IMG/VR virus record: IMGVR_UViG_3300042514_000542
Span: 1 to 60,369 of that record
Source: a virus
Reading direction: 5' to 3' (one strand)
Length of the DNA: 60,369 nucleotides
Shown piece by piece: positions 54,739 to 60,369 of the stretch; within the stretch, counting starts at the first letter, position 1, and each line of letters begins with the position of its first letter. The position numbers were made by a program, and so were the translations under genes. The notes under the pieces were generated by a model. It was given only the letters and a program-made list of their open reading frames with translations, did not search any database and had not been told where the DNA came from.

Positions 54739-54891
54739 TCAAAACAGCCTAATAATACATGCAAATATGATATTACCACATATGATGAATACCCAAGTTT
54801 CCCATTCATCGAGGGTGCATCCAATTATACCTAGAAATAAACCCCAAAAGAATCCAAATATAATTTGTAGTAGTAGTAGTAGTATAAGCAT
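54739..54891 (-). CDS. Small membrane protein
   Basis: 50 residues, two hydrophobic helices (LILLLLLQIIFGFFWGLFLG and WVFIICGNIIFACIIRLF). It begins 9 nt after the Pth2-like gene and is likely cotranscribed. Confidence 0.62.
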   Translation of the reverse strand: MLILLLLLQIIFGFFWGLFLGIIGCTLDEWETWVFIICGNIIFACIIRLF

Positions 54892-54899
54892 ATTTTTAA

Positions 54900-55469
54900 T
54901 TAGTTACTTGCCAGTCGAAAACCCTTAAGGTATTGCCTAAGCTTTTCTTGATAAGATGATTCATTGAAATCACCATCCTTTGCACCATAGATTGTTTCTG
55001 GAACAATGAATGCAATGGCACTAAGAGAGTTATTAAGATCAGGCTCATAAAAGCCTGTATGATTAATACCAAATTCCCACAACTCTGTTTTACGTTGGAT
55101 CATATCATTAGAACCACCACCATCCAATAGAATGAATGTCTTATGATAAGCTGCAAACATTTTATATTGTTCGATATGCCCATAGGTAAGACTGTATTCG
55201 ACAGCAGCATGACCCGCCTGAATACCTTTTTGTATGCCTGAAAGGTTATACATAACAAAAAAATACATTCTAAGTCCGTTATGTTTAGGGCTTCCTACCA
55301 CTGGTTCGATTTCATGGGGATTAAACCCTACAAAATCACTATCATGTTCCTTGATCAGAACACCAAGACTACCATTTCCATAAGCCCCGACCTCTTTAAT
55401 AAGACCGCTTTTAAGAACTTTAAACTTAGAACCAATAGGATATTTTTTTACCACTTCTTCTCTTGTCAT
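54900..55469 (-). CDS. Peptidyl-tRNA hydrolase Pth2-like protein
   Basis: 189 residues. An N-terminal barrel-like segment (PIGSKFKVLKSGLIKEVGAY) precedes a domain beginning YFFVMYNLSGIQKGIQAGHA, which resembles the G-x-x-x-x-Q-x-x-HA signature of Pth2, and AAYHKTFILLDGGGSN. Pth2 recycles peptidyl-tRNAs. The match is to the motif pattern only; a related phage family of other function is possible. It would fit the translation theme of the genome. Confidence 0.55.
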   Translation of the reverse strand: MTREEVVKKYPIGSKFKVLKSGLIKEVGAYGNGSLGVLIKEHDSDFVGFNPHEIEPVVGSPKHNGLRMYFFVMYNLSGIQKGIQAGHAAVEYSLTYGHIEQYKMFAAYHKTFILLDGGGSNDMIQRKTELWEFGINHTGFYEPDLNNSLSAIAFIVPETIYGAKDGDFNESSYQEKLRQYLKGFRLASN

Positions 55470-55475
55470 AATACT

Positions 55476-55495
55476 ATTGTATTTCGGTTTTAATT
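55476..55495 (-). promoter_or_regulatory. Early promoter for Pth2-like gene
   Basis: AATTAAAACCGAAA, TACAAT, 6 nt to ATG 55469. Confidence 0.85.
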
Positions 55496-55501
55496 AAGAA
55501 A

Positions 55502-55593
55502 TGGTAGGGACGGTCGGAATTGAACCGACAAAGGAGTTATCCACTCCATACCCGATTATGAGTCGGAACCATTACCATTCTGGCCACATCCCT
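55502..55593 (-). tRNA. Class II tRNA with CAT anticodon
   Basis: Acceptor AGGGATG/CGTCCCT, A73 and CCA encoded; anticodon stem TCCGA/TCGGG, loop CTCATAA; long variable arm GGAG/CTCC; T-arm GTCGG-TTCAATT-CCGAC. CAT in a tRNA with a long variable arm is unusual. Confidence 0.85.
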
Positions 55594-55631
55594 TTTAATA
55601 TACCTGCTCTAACCAATTGAGCTACAAGCAC
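55594..55631 (-). pseudogene. Truncated tRNA, 5' half only
   Basis: GTGCTTG followed by a canonical D-arm (GCTC-AATTGGTTA-GAGC); the sequence then runs directly into the class II tRNA with no T-arm or 3' acceptor. Confidence 0.65.
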
Positions 55632-55639
55632 TTATGTAT

Positions 55640-55720
55640 TTATTTAAATATAACATCGCATATTGCGTATCCTATAACAGCACCTATGAATAATAGTATT
55701 AGAAGTATTAGAAGTTCCAT
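55640..55720 (-). CDS. Very small membrane peptide
   Basis: 26 residues, MELLILLILLFIGAVIGYAI then CDVIFK: one hydrophobic helix. It starts 5 nt after the 55932 gene. Real but tentative. Confidence 0.5.
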   Translation of the reverse strand: MELLILLILLFIGAVIGYAICDVIFK

Positions 55721-55725
55721 AATGT

Positions 55726-55932
55726 TTATTCGTATTTCTTAAAGATAACTTTATCCCTTCCATATTTATAACATAGTCCAATAATTAATATAAAAATACC
55801 CATGAATGATAACATCACACACATCAAAAGATCCATGAGTGTGACATATGAATGGCATCGAAATAGAGTTAAACATCCATAGAATCCTGATAGAAACCAG
55901 AGGATGATTGAAATGATAATGATTGATTCCAT
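55726..55932 (-). CDS. Small membrane protein
   Basis: 68 residues with two transmembrane helices (IIIISIILWFLSGFYGCLTL and LLMCVMLSFMGIFILIIGL) and a basic C-terminus. Not recognised. Confidence 0.7.
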   Translation of the reverse strand: MESIIIISIILWFLSGFYGCLTLFRCHSYVTLMDLLMCVMLSFMGIFILIIGLCYKYGRDKVIFKKYE

Positions 55933-55938
55933 GTTATT

Positions 55939-55958
55939 ATTATAGTTCGGTTTTAATT
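55939..55958 (-). promoter_or_regulatory. Early promoter for the 55932 gene
   Basis: AATTAAAACCGAAC, TATAAT, 6 nt to ATG. Confidence 0.87.
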
Positions 55959-55964
55959 AATAAG

Positions 55965-56048
55965 TGCCGCCACCCGGACTCGAACCGGGATACCCATAAG
56001 GGCGACGGATTTTAAATCCGTAGTGTCTACCAATTCCACCATGGCGGC
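55965..56048 (-). tRNA. tRNA-Leu (TAA)
   Basis: Class II. Acceptor GCCGCCA/TGGCGGC; anticodon stem ACGGA/TCCGT, loop TTTAAAA; variable arm; T-arm CCCGG-TTCGAGT-CCGGG; discriminator A. Confidence 0.94.
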
Positions 56049-56058
56049 ATTATACTAC

Positions 56059-56271
56059 TTAATCAACAATCTCATATTCGTAATTTTCAATCTTTTCAAA
56101 TGCTACTTCCCATCCATCAAGTTGTATGATTTGTGCCATTTCCATCATATCATACTTCTCCAAAGAGTCAAACTTATCCTCAAACTCTTGTGCGACTTTT
56201 TCCGCCAGTTCTTCCGATTCATTAGTCCTAAGAGTATAGAACCTAAGATCATTGTGCATCTTTGCTGTCAT
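56059..56271 (-). CDS. Acidic hypothetical protein
   Basis: 70 residues, acidic and helical (ESEELAEKVAQEFEDKFDSL). It ends 11 nt upstream of tRNA-Leu. Not recognised. Confidence 0.7.
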   Translation of the reverse strand: MTAKMHNDLRFYTLRTNESEELAEKVAQEFEDKFDSLEKYDMMEMAQIIQLDGWEVAFEKIENYEYEIVD

Positions 56272-56277
56272 ACCTAA

Positions 56278-56297
56278 ATTATAGTTCGGTTTTAATT
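56278..56297 (-). promoter_or_regulatory. Early promoter for the 56271 gene
   Basis: AATTAAAACCGAAC, TATAAT, 6 nt to ATG. Confidence 0.87.
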
Positions 56298-56463
56298 ACA
56301 GAATGCTTGCTGCCTTATCCCACATAACATCAACTAGTGGTTGAATTGTCTCATGTTTTCCGGGTGTTGATGTAATAGTAAGTTCTCCATCTTCTTCCCT
56401 TTGAATACGAAAGATATAAATCTCACCATCAACTTCAATAGTTGTAGTAATTTCCCTTTTCAT
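56296..56463 (-). CDS. Small hypothetical protein
   Basis: 55 residues: MKREITTTIEVDGEIYIFRI, then QREEDGELTI and VDVMWDKAASIL. A beta strand pair and helix; not recognised. Overlaps the upstream gene (TAATG). Confidence 0.68.
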   Translation of the reverse strand: MKREITTTIEVDGEIYIFRIQREEDGELTITSTPGKHETIQPLVDVMWDKAASIL

Positions 56464-56735
56464 TAGAGATATTTCTTAAGGATTTCAAAATCATCAGTAG
56501 ATACTTCTACCACTTTGGAAACTTTATACATAAGTTGCCCACCAGCATCTTCATACCAACCATATTCATTAGGGGGAGTATTATCTTCTCTATCATGACT
56601 TTCCCCTTGAATAGCATATTCGATAGCGTCCTCCACATTATCCACAGAATGAATAAGATGTTTGGAACCTTTCCCAAATTCTCCATCTTGAATTTTAAGA
56701 TGGACTAGGTAGTTTTTAGGTGTTTCGTCTTTCAT
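56463..56735 (-). CDS. Hypothetical protein
   Basis: 90 residues: NYLVHLKIQDGEFGKGSKHL, DNVEDAIEYAIQGE, STDDFEILKKYL. Ferredoxin-like alternation of strands and helices is suggested; function unknown. First gene of a two-gene unit. Confidence 0.7.
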   Translation of the reverse strand: MKDETPKNYLVHLKIQDGEFGKGSKHLIHSVDNVEDAIEYAIQGESHDREDNTPPNEYGWYEDAGGQLMYKVSKVVEVSTDDFEILKKYL

Positions 56736-56741
56736 AACCTA

Positions 56742-56761
56742 ATTATAGTTCGGTTTTAATT
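56742..56761 (-). promoter_or_regulatory. Early promoter for the 56735 gene
   Basis: AATTAAAACCGAAC, TATAAT, 6 nt to ATG. Confidence 0.87.
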
Positions 56762-56890
56762 AATGGGCTTTGCCTTTATCTTCTTTGCGTTTTTTATAAT
56801 TACATCTTTGTTCTGAATAATGAATGGGAGAATGATAGGAATAGCATCAACAAAAGCATTCCATAGAAAGATAAGAATTTTACTTTTCAT
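56756..56890 (-). CDS. Small hypothetical membrane-associated protein
   Basis: 44 residues, MKSKILIFLWNAFVDAIPII then a basic tail (NAKKIKAKPIN). Overlaps the upstream gene by 4 nt. Confidence 0.65.
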   Translation of the reverse strand: MKSKILIFLWNAFVDAIPIILPFIIQNKDVIIKNAKKIKAKPIN

Positions 56891-57228
56891 TTTCTAAATC
56901 CTTGAAATCCAATTAGACCTAAGAATAATCCACCAACAGTTCTTAGAACAAACAGTGTCCCGAAACTACATGCAATGAAAGGATCGATAAATCGTTCATT
57001 GACGAACCACATAATAAATGCGATCAGGGGAATACATACAATAGCCATAGTAGCATCGGCATATTCATCAATCTTTAATAGTTTGGAGAATGTCCAACAT
57101 CCAAACAAACTTATAATAAGTCCAATGATATATCCGAAAAGACCAAATGGTACTAAAAGATTTCCAAATAGAAAGATTGGAAGTCCTACCCACCAAGGTA
57201 AGTCAAATATGTATCTTATATATCTCAT
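56887..57228 (-). CDS. Multi-pass membrane protein
   Basis: 113 residues, about four hydrophobic segments (GLPIFLFGNLLVPFGLFGYI, AIVCIPLIAFIMWFV, GTLFVLRTVGGLFLGLIGF). Unlike most early genes it has no promoter box directly upstream; instead a 230-nt structured region precedes it. Confidence 0.72.
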   Translation of the reverse strand: MRYIRYIFDLPWWVGLPIFLFGNLLVPFGLFGYIIGLIISLFGCWTFSKLLKIDEYADATMAIVCIPLIAFIMWFVNERFIDPFIACSFGTLFVLRTVGGLFLGLIGFQGFRK

Positions 57229-57458
57229 TTAATTACAAAGTTTTAAATTACTTATTAATCAATACTCCTTATCGTGGGTCAACCTAGGATAAATGCCCCA
57301 CACATTTCACATTTATACGCTATTGAAGTAGACATGACTAAACTCGAATACGTCCTTATATAAGGAATACTGATTGATAAGTAATTTAATTGGTAAACCC
57401 CTATCCTACTTAACCATGTCATCAACACTGTTAGAGGTAGGATAGGGTTATAACCTTT
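57229..57458 (-). ncRNA. Structured intergenic region (candidate leader or small RNA)
   Basis: No gene here. A long imperfect stem joins 57245-57272 to 57357-57386; inside are GTGGG/CCCAC pairings; next to it a perfect 11-bp hairpin joins CCCTATCCTAC (57399-57409) to GTAGGATAGGG (57437-57447). It lies between the 57785 and 57228 genes. Confidence 0.5.
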
Positions 57459-57785
57459 TTATGCAGCAACTTCTTCAGTTGCTTCTTCAGCGGAATCATA
57501 TACAACTTCTTCGGTAGGAGTTGCAGTAGCTTCTGCTTTTGCAGCGACAAGTTGTGCTTCAATCTTAGCGATCTTAGCAATAATCTTAGCCTTTTGCTTC
57601 TCAATGGTAACTGTAGTTACCGCTTTAGTGAAGTCCTCATCAGAGGTGTCACCAAGGACAATAAGGGCAGCAGCAATGAACTCTTTATCAGAGACATTGA
57701 ACTTTTCCTTAAGGGTTGTGATGGTCGCCTTTGATTCGTCAGAGACATTCACAACGATTTGTTTCGTTTTTTGTTTCGTTTCCAT
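57459..57785 (-). CDS. Helical hypothetical protein with acidic tail
   Basis: 108 residues: QIVVNVSDESKATITTLKEK, a helical middle, and an Ala/Glu tail (EEVVYDSAEEATEEVAA). Organisation is similar to the 48132 protein (start METKQKTKQ vs MQTTKKQ; helical C-terminus). Followed by a hairpin at 57399-57447 that may terminate its mRNA. Confidence 0.7.
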   Translation of the reverse strand: METKQKTKQIVVNVSDESKATITTLKEKFNVSDKEFIAAALIVLGDTSDEDFTKAVTTVTIEKQKAKIIAKIAKIEAQLVAAKAEATATPTEEVVYDSAEEATEEVAA

Positions 57786-57794
57786 AACAGCTTT

Positions 57795-57814
57795 ATTATA
57801 TTTCGGTTTTAATT
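57795..57814 (-). promoter_or_regulatory. Early promoter for the 57785 gene
   Basis: AATTAAAACCGAAA, TATAAT, 9 nt to ATG. Confidence 0.82.
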
Positions 57815-57816
57815 AA

Positions 57817-58044
57817 TCAGAAATCCTCTTCTTCAATTTGTTCTTTGATTTCGTCAATATATTCTTGAAGAGAATCGTCAAATCCTACTACGATAGCAGC
57901 CTTATAAAGAACATGATCTTTTGGATCATTCCCATCCTTTATAAATTGTTTCAAATCTTCATATTCAGAATCGGATTCATCTATATAATTTCCAAGTTCC
58001 ATAGCAGCATCAAAGAACTCTTGACTTACAGTAATTGTTTTCAT
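57817..58044 (-). CDS. Acidic hypothetical protein
   Basis: 75 residues, strongly acidic (MELGNYIDESDSEYEDLKQF, EYIDEIKEQIEEEDF). Not recognised. Confidence 0.7.
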   Translation of the reverse strand: MKTITVSQEFFDAAMELGNYIDESDSEYEDLKQFIKDGNDPKDHVLYKAAIVVGFDDSLQEYIDEIKEQIEEEDF

Positions 58045-58050
58045 ATCGTA

Positions 58051-58070
58051 ATTGTATTTCGGTTTTAATC
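58051..58070 (-). promoter_or_regulatory. Early promoter for the 58044 gene
   Basis: GATTAAAACCGAAA, TACAAT, 6 nt to ATG. Confidence 0.85.
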
Positions 58071-58322
58071 AATGTCAATTTTATGAACACTCATAACCAT
58101 ATCTTCTTTGAGGTCTGGTTTAGGTTTATAGTTAGCTATAAGTGATTCCAGAAATGTTACATCCTTGGTCATATAATGATCAGTGTATATCCTACTGAAA
58201 TCGCTCCACCAATATACACTTCTACTAAACTTCATATCGTTAATGTCTGCGTATTCTGGGAAAAATATCCCCTTTCTAATAGCAAACATTCCATTATTAA
58301 ATTTTACGATTTTTACTTTCAT
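58065..58322 (-). CDS. Hypothetical protein
   Basis: 85 residues: MKVKIVKFNNGMFAIRKGIF, SRSVYWWSDFSRIYTDHYMT. A pattern recurring among small phage proteins; function unknown. Overlaps the upstream gene by 4 nt. Confidence 0.7.
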   Translation of the reverse strand: MKVKIVKFNNGMFAIRKGIFFPEYADINDMKFSRSVYWWSDFSRIYTDHYMTKDVTFLESLIANYKPKPDLKEDMVMSVHKIDID

Positions 58323-58642
58323 TGATCTTTATTTTCAATTTTATTGTGAAGTATAACTGCCATCAAAAGAGTGGTAGTAAGGAGATATGTGAATCCGAAC
58401 GCTTGGATATTATGTGTATAGAGAATCCAATAGTTGATACCCCATATCATAAGTTGTGGGATATGACTACTGAAATTAAATTTGGATAGTTTAACCATGT
58501 TTTTCTTCACAGTCATACCTACAACTATCAGAGATACTAACATCCAAGCCAAGACTTTAAAGAGTGTAATATCTAACACGAATGCAGTGTATACTATTAG
58601 AACTTCTATACCTAGAACTATTAATGTGTAAATTAGTTTCAT
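58319..58642 (-). CDS. Multi-pass membrane protein
   Basis: 107 residues with about four transmembrane segments (LIYTLIVLGIEVLIVYTAFV, VLAWMLVSLIVVGMTV, LMIWGINYWILYTH). ATG 58642 directly follows the TAA of the upstream gene. Not recognised. Confidence 0.7.
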   Translation of the reverse strand: MKLIYTLIVLGIEVLIVYTAFVLDITLFKVLAWMLVSLIVVGMTVKKNMVKLSKFNFSSHIPQLMIWGINYWILYTHNIQAFGFTYLLTTTLLMAVILHNKIENKDQ

Positions 58643-58643
58643 A

Positions 58644-58874
58644 TTATTCTTCGTATCCAAGTTTATGTGTTTCAATCCAACGATAGACAACCTCATCATC
58701 CTTAGTGATTTCCTTTGTCATAAGACCATGTTCAAATGCTTCCTTATAAGTATCAGATACACCTAGATTATATGGTCTTGTGTACTTAGGGAAACACGCA
58801 ACCGATACAAACATAAATGCAATGATTGCAAGTAGGAAAAGAACACCTAAAATGTTTTTAATTTCTTCTAACAT
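58644..58874 (-). CDS. Small membrane protein
   Basis: 76 residues: one N-terminal transmembrane helix (GVLFLLAIIAFMFVSVA) and a soluble C-terminus (YKEAFEHGLMTKEITKDDE). First gene of a three-gene coupled unit with a variant promoter. Confidence 0.68.
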   Translation of the reverse strand: MLEEIKNILGVLFLLAIIAFMFVSVACFPKYTRPYNLGVSDTYKEAFEHGLMTKEITKDDEVVYRWIETHKLGYEE

Positions 58875-58877
58875 AAT

Positions 58878-58895
58878 ATTCTTTCGGTTTTTATC
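58878..58895 (-). promoter_or_regulatory. Divergent copy of the early promoter box
   Basis: GATAAAAACCGAAAGAAT, 3 nt before ATG 58874 by this reading; overlaps the stop of the upstream peptide gene. Confidence 0.5.
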
Positions 58896-58986
58896 AACGG
58901 GATAAGTTACTTGACAGCATGATAATACATACAATGATGGTTATCAATACTCCCATAAGAAGTGACCACATAGTTGATTCTGACAT
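58894..58986 (-). CDS. Small membrane peptide
   Basis: 30 residues, MSESTMWSLLMGVLITIIVC then IIMLSSNLSR: one hydrophobic helix. It lies 4 nt after the preceding peptide gene. Confidence 0.52.
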   Translation of the reverse strand: MSESTMWSLLMGVLITIIVCIIMLSSNLSR

Positions 58987-58990
58987 AATG

Positions 58991-59074
58991 TTAATAGATT
59001 AGTGATAGGGAAACCGCAGTAACAATAGCACCAACTAAGGCTCCAAGGAAGAATGTGATTATAATTTCTTTCAT
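58991..59074 (-). CDS. Small membrane peptide
   Basis: 27 residues, MKEIIITFFLGALVGAIVTA then VSLSLIY: one hydrophobic helix. It has a canonical early promoter 6 nt upstream, which supports expression. Confidence 0.6.
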   Translation of the reverse strand: MKEIIITFFLGALVGAIVTAVSLSLIY

Positions 59075-59080
59075 GTTGCT

Positions 59081-59100
59081 ATTGTAGTTCGGTTTTAATT
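59081..59100 (-). promoter_or_regulatory. Early promoter for the 59074 peptide gene
   Basis: AATTAAAACCGAAC, TACAAT, 6 nt to ATG. Confidence 0.85.
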
Positions 59101-59106
59101 AAATGG

Positions 59107-59214
59107 ATTAGGGTGATAGAATTATTCTTTGAAAGATCTAGATGGGAAGCCTAGATAAGTGTCGGGAACAATTCCCGTCTTTTATTCTCTATACTTTTGA
59201 GCGTTTACCCTAAA
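59107..59214 (-). ncRNA. Candidate three-way-junction RNA element
   Basis: TTAGGGT (from 59107) can pair with ACCCTAA near 59208-59214, enclosing hairpins ATCTAG/CTAGAT and CGGGAA/TTCCCG. No gene in this 120-nt gap. Function unknown. Confidence 0.35.
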
Positions 59215-59219
59215 TTATT

Positions 59220-59735
59220 TCAATCTACATCAGATGGTAGGTCAAGAAGATTGTCTAGCTTAATAGTAAAGCACAGAAGATCTTTCTCTGGTTCAAGAAG
59301 TTTTTTAGCATCACTATTGGTAAGATAGGTAGCAAACTCATCCTTGGTAACTTCCTTACCATCAGCATAGAATACTGTTTGAGTCTTATGGTTATTACCT
59401 TGACTTGGATATAGGCGAAGATACAGTTCATCTTTGTGTTCAATGACATAGGGGAACCAAGACTTCTTAGTAAGCTTATCCTCATACCATTGACCCCATG
59501 GTAGTTCTTGAACTTCACCACGTTCACCAGCAGCAATAGCATCCTTTACAGCAGAGAGGTTAGCATAATTAACTCCAGCTTGAACAACAGCAACAGAACG
59601 TTTTTCAAGTAGAACATTCTTATGTTCAGCTTTAGGTTTAGGATTAGACTTCCATGCAGCCTTAACAAAGTTACCCTTTGCATTAAGGATTTTATCACGG
59701 ACGGATGCAGCATCTAGTTTAGTATTCGTTTTCAT
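59220..59735 (-). CDS. Hypothetical protein
   Basis: 171 residues. AGVNYANLSAVKDAIAAGER, VQELPWGQWYEDKL, FPYVIEHKDELYLRLYPS form a pattern known from other phages without assigned function. Basic N-terminus. Own early promoter. Confidence 0.73.
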   Translation of the reverse strand: MKTNTKLDAASVRDKILNAKGNFVKAAWKSNPKPKAEHKNVLLEKRSVAVVQAGVNYANLSAVKDAIAAGERGEVQELPWGQWYEDKLTKKSWFPYVIEHKDELYLRLYPSQGNNHKTQTVFYADGKEVTKDEFATYLTNSDAKKLLEPEKDLLCFTIKLDNLLDLPSDVD

Positions 59736-59744
59736 TGTAGTAGT

Positions 59745-59764
59745 AGTATAGTTCGGTTTTAATT
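59745..59764 (-). promoter_or_regulatory. Early promoter for the 59735 gene
   Basis: AATTAAAACCGAAC, TATACT, 9 nt to ATG. Confidence 0.8.
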
Positions 59765-60194
59765 AATGTTTATCCTTCTTAAACTCATCAACCTTATCCG
59801 AAATCTCTTGGAATTTTTCAAAGGTAATGGTTTGACAGCCCACAGCAATACCCACATTATTAATTTTAGCTGTATATCCAGCCACATCGTTGACTTCATA
59901 AACCTTTGGAGGATTAGGATTAGTGAAAAAATCAATAATCTTTGAAATATCTTCTGGATACTCGAAAGGATATTTACTTTCTTCTCGAACGCGAGATCCA
60001 ATGGTATAATCATGTTTGATATACAGAACCGGATAATCCATATCCATTTGATGTAGCCTAGGGTTTGGTTCCTTAAACCCCATAACAGTAATGGGACATT
60101 GGGTGAAGTTGTGTAACAGATGATAAACGGCAAGTTTATCTTCTTTGGTGTGTGTTTTGATTGACAGTTCTTTATATTCGTTTTTCATATTCAT
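59763..60194 (-). CDS. Hypothetical protein with C-terminal GCQT module
   Basis: 143 residues. The C-terminal NVGIAVGCQTITFEKFQEIS is shared in pattern with the 50944 protein. The N-terminal 90 residues (LLHNFTQCPITVMGFKEPNP) are unrecognised. Start ATG 60194 is fixed by the promoter 6 nt upstream. Confidence 0.7.
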   Translation of the reverse strand: MNMKNEYKELSIKTHTKEDKLAVYHLLHNFTQCPITVMGFKEPNPRLHQMDMDYPVLYIKHDYTIGSRVREESKYPFEYPEDISKIIDFFTNPNPPKVYEVNDVAGYTAKINNVGIAVGCQTITFEKFQEISDKVDEFKKDKH

Positions 60195-60200
60195 GTTTAT

Positions 60201-60220
60201 ATTATATTTCGGTTTTAATT
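60201..60220 (-). promoter_or_regulatory. Early promoter for the 60194 gene
   Basis: AATTAAAACCGAAA, TATAAT, 6 nt to ATG. Confidence 0.87.
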
Positions 60221-60369
60221 AAGGGTTGTTTAAATTATCAATAAACTTCCAAGCATCTTTCTCGGAATTGAAACAGATATGGCTACCACCGGAATATATA
60301 AACTTGAACCAGAAAGGCCACCACTTATATCTTTCTTCGGGATAATAGAAATACACACCCGGAATCCAT
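60219..60369 (-). CDS. Hypothetical protein (5' end outside window)
   Basis: About 49 visible residues, aromatic-rich (VYFYYPEERYKWWPFWFKFI, FNSEKDAWKFIDNLNNP). The start lies beyond 60369. Its stop codon is part of the next promoter, like the other early cassettes. Confidence 0.6.
   Translation of the reverse strand, partial: WIPGVYFYYPEERYKWWPFWFKFIYSGGSHICFNSEKDAWKFIDNLNNP

Noticed and set aside
1-60369. Genome-wide reassignment of TAG to a sense codon
   Set aside because: Several genes end cleanly at TAG (8468, 27402, CCA-adding enzyme, tandem TAG after the gp4-like gene) with only short or nonsensical extensions beyond it; only the 23423 gene shows coding sequence across TAG.
1-60369. 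CRISPR arrays or insertion sequences
   Set aside because: No regularly spaced repeats with unique spacers and no transposase genes were seen; the only mobile-type gene is the HNH endonuclease.

Overview
This window reads as part of the genome of a large, AT-rich, T4-like contractile-tailed bacteriophage of a Gram-negative host. The T4-type assignment rests on a contiguous head-gene block (gp4-like head-completion nuclease, gp21 protease with His80/Ser133, a small core protein, gp22 scaffold, gp23 major capsid protein), a gp5-like baseplate hub and spike, a class I ribonucleotide reductase pair, a short gp55-like late sigma factor, and many T4-type late promoters (TAAATA core). A Gram-negative host is inferred from a unimolecular-spanin-like protein in the lysis cassette.

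Layout. 1-8365 (+): end of a long tail fibre, then head genes. 8468-21207: mixed-strand late and metabolic genes: large unknown protein (-), gp5 hub and spike (+), a triplicated-repeat protein (+), clpP-nrdA-nrdB (-), DUF5661-type and VWA proteins (+). 21470-32160 (+): a dense tRNA array of about 24 tRNAs plus several tRNA-like structures, interleaved with small protein genes (MazG, S4-like, gp55, M23-like, CoaB, CoaC and many unknowns), interrupted by an HNH endonuclease gene and a DUF5872-like gene on the minus strand. 32160-34074 (-): lysis cassette (endolysin, holin-like, spanin-like, small membrane protein). 34139-47464: 3D-domain protein, two glycosyltransferase-like proteins, two HExxH metallopeptidase-like proteins, a CCA-adding enzyme, a 1054-residue KOW-rich protein, a PcfJ-like protein. 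47643-47755: two minus-strand terminators that close the early region. 47764-60369 (-): early region of about 35 small genes, most with its own promoter, plus a UvrD-like helicase, a kinase-like protein, a Pth2-like protein and three tRNAs.

The most striking property is punctuation. In the early region a near-identical spacer of about 30 bp joins stop codon, promoter box (AATTAAAACCGAA plus a -10 hexamer) and next start codon. The gap from -10 to ATG is usually exactly 6 nt, so transcription should start at or next to the ATG. Late promoters have the same geometry: TAAATA is followed by exactly 5 nt and the start codon in 14 cases. In the tRNA array, coding genes start 1-18 nt after tRNA 3' ends and several stop codons lie inside or against tRNA 5' ends, which resembles the tRNA punctuation of mitochondria. 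I infer that the phage expresses most genes from leaderless or near-leaderless mRNAs.

The second striking property is a canonical amber-suppressor tRNA (anticodon CTA) just downstream of a gene whose own late-type promoter and ATG are followed by an in-frame TAG at codon 5. With the CCA-adding enzyme, tRNAs for nearly every amino acid, an S4-like RNA-binding protein and a Pth2-like protein, this phage appears to carry a substantial translation kit.
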